From: Proteobacteria bacterium UBA6492 | Lineage (GTDB): Bacteria; Pseudomonadota; Gammaproteobacteria; UBA6429; Thiohalophilaceae | NCBI GenBank assembly: GCA_002436485.1 | Contig: DJMK01000178.1 | Location: 7,024-15,259 of the forward strand | Direction: 5' to 3' | DNA: 8,236 nt | Shown here: piece by piece, positions 5,332 through 8,236 of the stretch | Position numbering within the stretch: the stretch's first letter is position 1 | How the letters are laid out: each line of letters starts with the position of its first letter | Translations under genes and position numbers: made by a program | Notes under the pieces: generated by a model | Seen by the model: the letters and a program-made list of their open reading frames with translations, nothing else | What the model was told of the DNA's origin: nothing | The model's database searches: none

Positions 5332-6387
5332 CTACTCTGCAGCCGAAGGGATGGTATAGGCAACAATTTCTCTTAATACCGCCGTTGCATAGGCACCGCT
5401 TTCCAGCGCAAAGCACAGTGTCAGCACCGATGTATTTTCCTCATACTCATACCGCAGATTGCTGGGTATTACTCGCAAACTACGACGTGCCTGCTTGATA
5501 CCGGCGCGCTCCAGGCCGCCAGCTAACTTGTCGTAGTCTTTTGCAACCTGCAATTCCATTTGTTGTACATCAAGCATCGTTTCCAGTTCGCCTTTTCCCC
5601 ACAAGACACCACTGGGATGAATATCCTGTTCATCGATGCGATGTTGTAAGTCCTCGGGGCGTTCATTTGATGTCACAAAATAACGTTTACTGCCCGCCAA
5701 CATCATGACATCGCCCGACAGCGCTTTGCTCCAGTTTCGTTCATGTACACGTTTTGCAAGTAACTGGTTAAACAACCAGGAACGTGCCGCGGAATACAGC
5801 AGACCGCGCTTTTGGCGATTCTTCAACTTCAGCTGACCACTAAAGAGTTCATAAGCCCGACGTATGTTTGCGTTATCATGCCCAAATCGTTGTTCAGTGA
5901 AATAATTCGGCACACCATGCTGCTTGATGGCCGTTACTCTTTTATCAAGAAGATGCGGGCCGGTATGAAAATCTCGCACAGCGAGACGAAAATGGTTGGC
6001 ACGAATGGCGCCACGCCGTAACTTTGCCTTGTGGCGCCTGCACGCTAAAAGACAAACCTTGTCGGATTGCAACTCTAGCCAATCCGGTTCTTTTTTTGAT
6101 GGCAGGTAAACACTGAACCACTGCCTTGTAACAGCATGTTTATCTTTGAGACCGGCATAACCCACGTCGCGGTTTTTTACACCTGCGTGGCTCGCTATTT
6201 CACCAGCTAGCCATGCCGTATTTGTGTCACGTTTTTCGAATTGCAGATAAACGTGTTCACCTTCACCGCTGAGCGAAAACCCCAGTTCTTCATCGACAAA
6301 AAAATCATCTGCAGTATGTCGTATTAGACCGCTTGCCAATGGTTCGGTATATGCATAAGGCAAAACCAATGTGGTAGTTAATTCCAT
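5332..6387 (-). CDS. truD: tRNA pseudouridine(13) synthase TruD
   Basis: A 351-residue TruD family enzyme that isomerises uridine 13 of certain tRNAs, notably tRNA-Glu, in the cytoplasm. The catalytic motif is GYAGLKDKHAVTRQWFS at 76-92, with D82 the expected catalytic aspartate. The N-terminal block has IRHTADDFFVDE (22-33) and the HVYLQFEKRDTNT segment; RRGAIRANHF (124-133), GVPNYFTEQRFG (158-169) and LYSAARSWLFN (197-207) are further family blocks. The TRUD insertion domain covers roughly 155-305. Length is near that of E. coli TruD (349). The ATG at 6385-6387 is 24 bp after the ispF stop with no clear Shine-Dalgarno. Unlike in E. coli, surE does not follow directly; the plus-strand smr gene lies between. 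An AT-rich run, T-rich on the minus strand, follows its stop but without a convincing stem. Confidence 0.96.
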   Translation of the reverse strand: MELTTTLVLPYAYTEPLASGLIRHTADDFFVDEELGFSLSGEGEHVYLQFEKRDTNTAWLAGEIASHAGVKNRDVGYAGLKDKHAVTRQWFSVYLPSKKEPDWLELQSDKVCLLACRRHKAKLRRGAIRANHFRLAVRDFHTGPHLLDKRVTAIKQHGVPNYFTEQRFGHDNANIRRAYELFSGQLKLKNRQKRGLLYSAARSWLFNQLLAKRVHERNWSKALSGDVMMLAGSKRYFVTSNERPEDLQHRIDEQDIHPSGVLWGKGELETMLDVQQMELQVAKDYDKLAGGLERAGIKQARRSLRVIPSNLRYEYEENTSVLTLCFALESGAYATAVLREIVAYTIPSAAE

Positions 6388-6411
6388 GCCAGTGCGCTGC
6401 GGGAAAAAGTT

Positions 6412-6891
6412 TTATTTTAAAGAAACCAGCACGCTGGCGAGTGCCGCAACACCTTCTTTGCGGCCAGTAAAGCCCATGCCTTCGGTAGTTGTGGCTTTAA
6501 TGCTGACCTGATCAATAAGTACGCCGAGATCGTCTGCCAGAACTTTTCGCATCTGGTTAATGTAAGGTGCAATCCTGGGCGCTTGCGCAATGATGGTGAT
6601 ATCTGCATTTTCAAGCTGCGCATGTTTAGCAGAAAGCATTTTTATTACGTCGCGTAACAGAAGCCGACTATCAATGCCGGCATATTGTTTATCGCTATCC
6701 GGAAAATGTTGGCCGATATCACCCGCCGCAATTGCTCCGAGCAGTGCATCACAAAGGGCATGAATTACAACATCGCCATCTGAATGCGCCTCAAGCCCGT
6801 ATTCATATGGCACCGAAACACCGCCCAGCACCAGGGGCACGCCTTGTTTAAATTTGTGGGCATCAAAGCCATTACCAATTCGCATGCGCAT
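6412..6891 (-). CDS. ispF: 2-C-methyl-D-erythritol 2,4-cyclodiphosphate synthase
   Basis: A 159-residue MEP-pathway enzyme that cyclises CDP-methylerythritol 2-phosphate to MEcPP with loss of CMP; the family acts as a cytosolic trimer. Zinc ligands are visible as D10 and H12 (GFDAH) and H44 (DGDVVIHALCDAL). Other family blocks are VPLVLGGV, HFPDSD, the QAPRIAPYI segment, and IKATTTEGMGFTGRKEGVAALA near the C-terminus, which forms the CDP pocket. Length equals the E. coli protein (159). The ATG at 6889-6891 is used because the alternative at codon 3 gains nothing; GGAGG at 6904-6908 lies 12 bases upstream, slightly long. It follows ispD by 8 bp. Both MEP genes are adjacent, as in most gammaproteobacteria, so co-expression is expected. 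Confidence 0.97.
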   Translation of the reverse strand: MRMRIGNGFDAHKFKQGVPLVLGGVSVPYEYGLEAHSDGDVVIHALCDALLGAIAAGDIGQHFPDSDKQYAGIDSRLLLRDVIKMLSAKHAQLENADITIIAQAPRIAPYINQMRKVLADDLGVLIDQVSIKATTTEGMGFTGRKEGVAALASVLVSLK

Positions 6892-6899
6892 GGTTCTAG

Positions 6900-7664
6900 C
6901 TAGCCTCCGTCTGCCATACCATCGTCAAACACGCCGACACCCTGATCAAATTGTTGCTGCAGATAGAATGCAGCTAGCGACAGGTCTTCTGGCTGAGTTA
7001 TCTTGATGTTGTCGGCGTGGCCTGCAACCAGTTTTGGTTTGTTACCGGCCGCTTCCATGGCCATGGCTTCATCTGTTACCAGCTGTTTTAGCTTGATAGC
7101 AGTTTCCAGTGATTCTTTCAGGGCTATATAGCGAAACATCTGGGGTGTCAATGCATGCCACAGGTTACTCCGATCAATGGTATTTGCCACACTCCCATGT
7201 TCGTCTGCCAGTTTCATGGTGTCACGCACCTGCGTTGCCAATAGGCCGCCATCGGTACCCTGGCATTGCGAAAGCAGTAAATTGATATCACCGGGTCGTA
7301 TGCAAGGTCGTGCCGCATCATGTACCAACACCCAATCACTGGCTTCAGCGCGTTGCGAGAGATATTGCAAACCATTTAAAACCGAAAAACAACGTTCGTC
7401 CCCGCCAATCACTGTTGAAACAGGCTTAGCAACCCAGTCGAGTTTTAACTTATGCCAATACTCATCATTCTCAGCAATGACAACAACAATTTCTGCGATC
7501 GCGGGGTGCGAGGATAGCCGATGCAGTGTGTGCTCAAGTACGGTCCGACCTGCTAATGGTAAATACTGTTTCGGAATATCCGAACGCATGCGTTTACCGA
7601 TACCGGCAGCCGGAATTATGACCCAGTATCTTTCACGTGAAGACATGGCAGTATCGGTAGACAT
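6900..7664 (-). CDS. ispD: 2-C-methyl-D-erythritol 4-phosphate cytidylyltransferase
   Basis: A 254-residue nucleotidyltransferase that joins MEP and CTP to give CDP-methylerythritol, the third MEP-pathway step, in the cytoplasm. The CTP-binding loop is IIPAAGIGKRM (16-26), followed by PKQY (31-34) with the conserved lysine, GGDERCFSV (88-96), VHDAARPC (114-121), RDTMK (147-151), LWHALTPQMF (168-177), TDEA (197-200) and NIKITQPEDL (219-228). It is longer than E. coli IspD (236) at both ends: about 12 residues precede the YWVIIPAAG strand, and the tail QGVGVFDDGMADGG is not a family motif. No Shine-Dalgarno is visible before the ATG at 7662-7664, nor before the alternative ATG at 7644-7646 (codon 7). 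Its last two glycine codons plus stop supply the GGAGG used by ispF. It lies 31 bp after ftsB. Confidence 0.96.
   Translation of the reverse strand: MSTDTAMSSRERYWVIIPAAGIGKRMRSDIPKQYLPLAGRTVLEHTLHRLSSHPAIAEIVVVIAENDEYWHKLKLDWVAKPVSTVIGGDERCFSVLNGLQYLSQRAEASDWVLVHDAARPCIRPGDINLLLSQCQGTDGGLLATQVRDTMKLADEHGSVANTIDRSNLWHALTPQMFRYIALKESLETAIKLKQLVTDEAMAMEAAGNKPKLVAGHADNIKITQPEDLSLAAFYLQQQFDQGVGVFDDGMADGG
6904..6908 (-). promoter_or_regulatory. Shine-Dalgarno for ispF inside the ispD C-terminal codons
   Basis: GGAGG on the minus strand lies in the last two (Gly-Gly) codons of ispD, just before its TAG, and 12 bases before the ispF ATG. The distance is longer than ideal, and no other purine-rich site lies between. 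Translational coupling of ispF to ispD is inferred. Confidence 0.5.
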
Positions 7665-7695
7665 AAATTTGGGTAATCAGGTGCGTTGCAGAGCG

Positions 7696-7974
7696 TTAGT
7701 TTTTATCTTCAACAACCTGCACAAAAGTTTCATCTTTTTTGATCATCCCCAGCTCACTCCGTGCACGCTCTTCGATGGCCGAGAGACCGCTTTTCAGATC
7801 CTGAACTTCGGCAGCAAGCGTATCATTGCGCGATTTTAGACGATCATTTTCCTGTTTTTGATCAGCAAGAGTATCTTCCAGTTGCCATGCGGCTGTCAGG
7901 CTACCTTCGCCCACCCAGAGGTCATATTGCAGCACGATTAAAAGCGCTATCAAACTGGCAGCTATAATTTTCAT
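7696..7974 (-). CDS. ftsB: Cell division protein FtsB
   Basis: A 92-residue bitopic inner-membrane divisome protein. A single membrane segment (about 3-20) ends in the family-typical LQYDLWVG (15-22); a periplasmic coiled coil runs about 31-64 (LEDTLADQKQENDRLKSRND onward), followed by the conserved AIEERARSELGM (66-77) and ETFVQVV (82-88). FtsB forms a complex with FtsL and FtsQ that helps activate septal peptidoglycan synthesis. It is slightly shorter than E. coli FtsB (103), the difference being at the C-terminus. The ATG has AAGGA (7984-7988) nine bases upstream. It follows eno by 15 bp and precedes ispD by 31 bp, the usual gammaproteobacterial order. The DivIC/FtsL family is the only close alternative, and the eno linkage settles it as FtsB. 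Confidence 0.95.
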   Translation of the reverse strand: MKIIAASLIALLIVLQYDLWVGEGSLTAAWQLEDTLADQKQENDRLKSRNDTLAAEVQDLKSGLSAIEERARSELGMIKKDETFVQVVEDKN

Positions 7975-7983
7975 GCTCTATCT

Positions 7984-7988
7984 TCCTT
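7984..7988 (-). promoter_or_regulatory. Shine-Dalgarno AAGGA for ftsB
   Basis: AAGGA on the minus strand ends nine bases before the ftsB ATG and lies wholly in the 15-bp gap after the eno stop. It supports the ATG at 7972-7974 as the start and ftsB as part of the eno transcript. Confidence 0.6.
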
Positions 7989-7989
7989 G

Positions 7990-8236
7990 TTACATTCCTA
8001 AATTATAGAACGCTTTTTGGCCGGCGTAGCGGGCACTATCACCCAGGTGTTCAGCAATGCGTAACAACTGGTTATATTTCGCAACCCTATCAGAACGGGA
8101 CATAGAGCCAGTCTTGATTTGACCGGCACAGGTTGCCACCGCCAGGTCAGCGATAGTGGTATCTTCGGTCTCGCCTGAACGGTGCGAAATCACCGCGGTA
8201 TAGTTGGCCTGTTTTGCCATGGCAATCGCATCAAGG
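7990..8236 (-). CDS. eno: Enolase, C-terminal part, cut by the right window edge
   Basis: The last 81 codons (plus one base) of enolase, the glycolytic enzyme converting 2-phosphoglycerate to phosphoenolpyruvate. The first visible residues, LDAIAMAKQANYTAVISHR, carry on into SGETEDTTIADLAV, TCAGQIKTGSMSRSDRVAKYNQLLRI and a short variable tail ending YNLGM. SHRSGETED is the mobile active-site loop, and the lysine of QIKTGS is the second conserved catalytic-site lysine. The frame remains open to the right edge; the ATG at 8218-8220 is internal (it encodes the Met of MAK), not the start. The N-terminal domain and most of the barrel lie outside the window. It is the first visible gene of the eno-ftsB-ispD-ispF-truD run. 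Confidence 0.98.
   Translation of the reverse strand, partial: LDAIAMAKQANYTAVISHRSGETEDTTIADLAVATCAGQIKTGSMSRSDRVAKYNQLLRIAEHLGDSARYAGQKAFYNLGM

Noticed and set aside
7177..7839. A 220-codon open frame on the plus strand opposite ispD and ftsB
   Set aside because: It lies wholly antisense to two clear conserved genes, has no recognisable domain and reads as low-quality mixed composition; it is a shadow frame.
1..8236. Mobile elements, CRISPR arrays, tRNA/rRNA genes or an unusual defence-type system
   Set aside because: Nearly all bases are accounted for by recognised housekeeping genes with tight spacing; no repeat series, transposase, integrase or structural RNA was seen.

Overview
The window is a compact, ordinary-looking chromosomal segment of a gammaproteobacterium. 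The minus strand carries the conserved block eno-ftsB-ispD-ispF-truD followed by surE-pcm-(YqaA-like gene)-nlpD-rpoS. Linkage of ispD/ispF/truD to surE/pcm/nlpD/rpoS is typical of Gammaproteobacteria. The YqaA-type membrane protein gene between pcm and nlpD, and the Mth938-type gene beyond rpoS, point to a non-enteric lineage; the sequence does not let me name the genus. By eye the base composition is balanced and even. I see no insertion sequence, phage gene, tRNA, rRNA or CRISPR array.

Layout from left to right. 1-359 (minus): N-terminal part of an AlaC-type alanine transaminase running off the left edge, with a TTG start. 360-469: divergent intergenic gap with a small dyad. 470-874 (plus): Mth938-domain protein. 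867-1877 (minus): rpoS, whose end overlaps the end of the Mth938 gene tail to tail. 1899-2690 nlpD, 2690-3271 YqaA-like, 3272-3934 pcm and 3936-4679 surE (all minus) are packed with 0-1 bp between genes. 4680-4774: divergent gap with the best promoter candidate in the window. 4775-5320 (plus): Smr-domain protein. 5332-6387 truD, 6412-6891 ispF, 6900-7664 ispD, 7696-7974 ftsB and 7990-8236 (partial) eno (all minus) form a second tight unit. No stretch over 300 bases lacks a gene.

How the genes work together. eno (glycolysis) is followed by ftsB (divisome) and two MEP-pathway isoprenoid genes (ispD, ispF), then truD (tRNA pseudouridine 13). In the second unit SurE (nucleotidase), Pcm (isoaspartyl repair), NlpD (amidase activator in cell separation) and RpoS (general stress sigma factor) form the familiar stationary-phase cluster, with a DedA/YqaA-like membrane protein inserted. 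The plus-strand smr gene separates the two units, so surE cannot simply continue the truD transcript at short range and appears to have its own promoter. A second promoter candidate inside nlpD could drive rpoS separately, as is known in Escherichia coli.

I found no previously undescribed system. The points worth a second look are details: start-codon choices, Shine-Dalgarno sequences embedded in upstream stop regions, an acidic N-terminal tract in RpoS, the rpoS/Mth938 tail overlap, the smr insertion and a few dyads.
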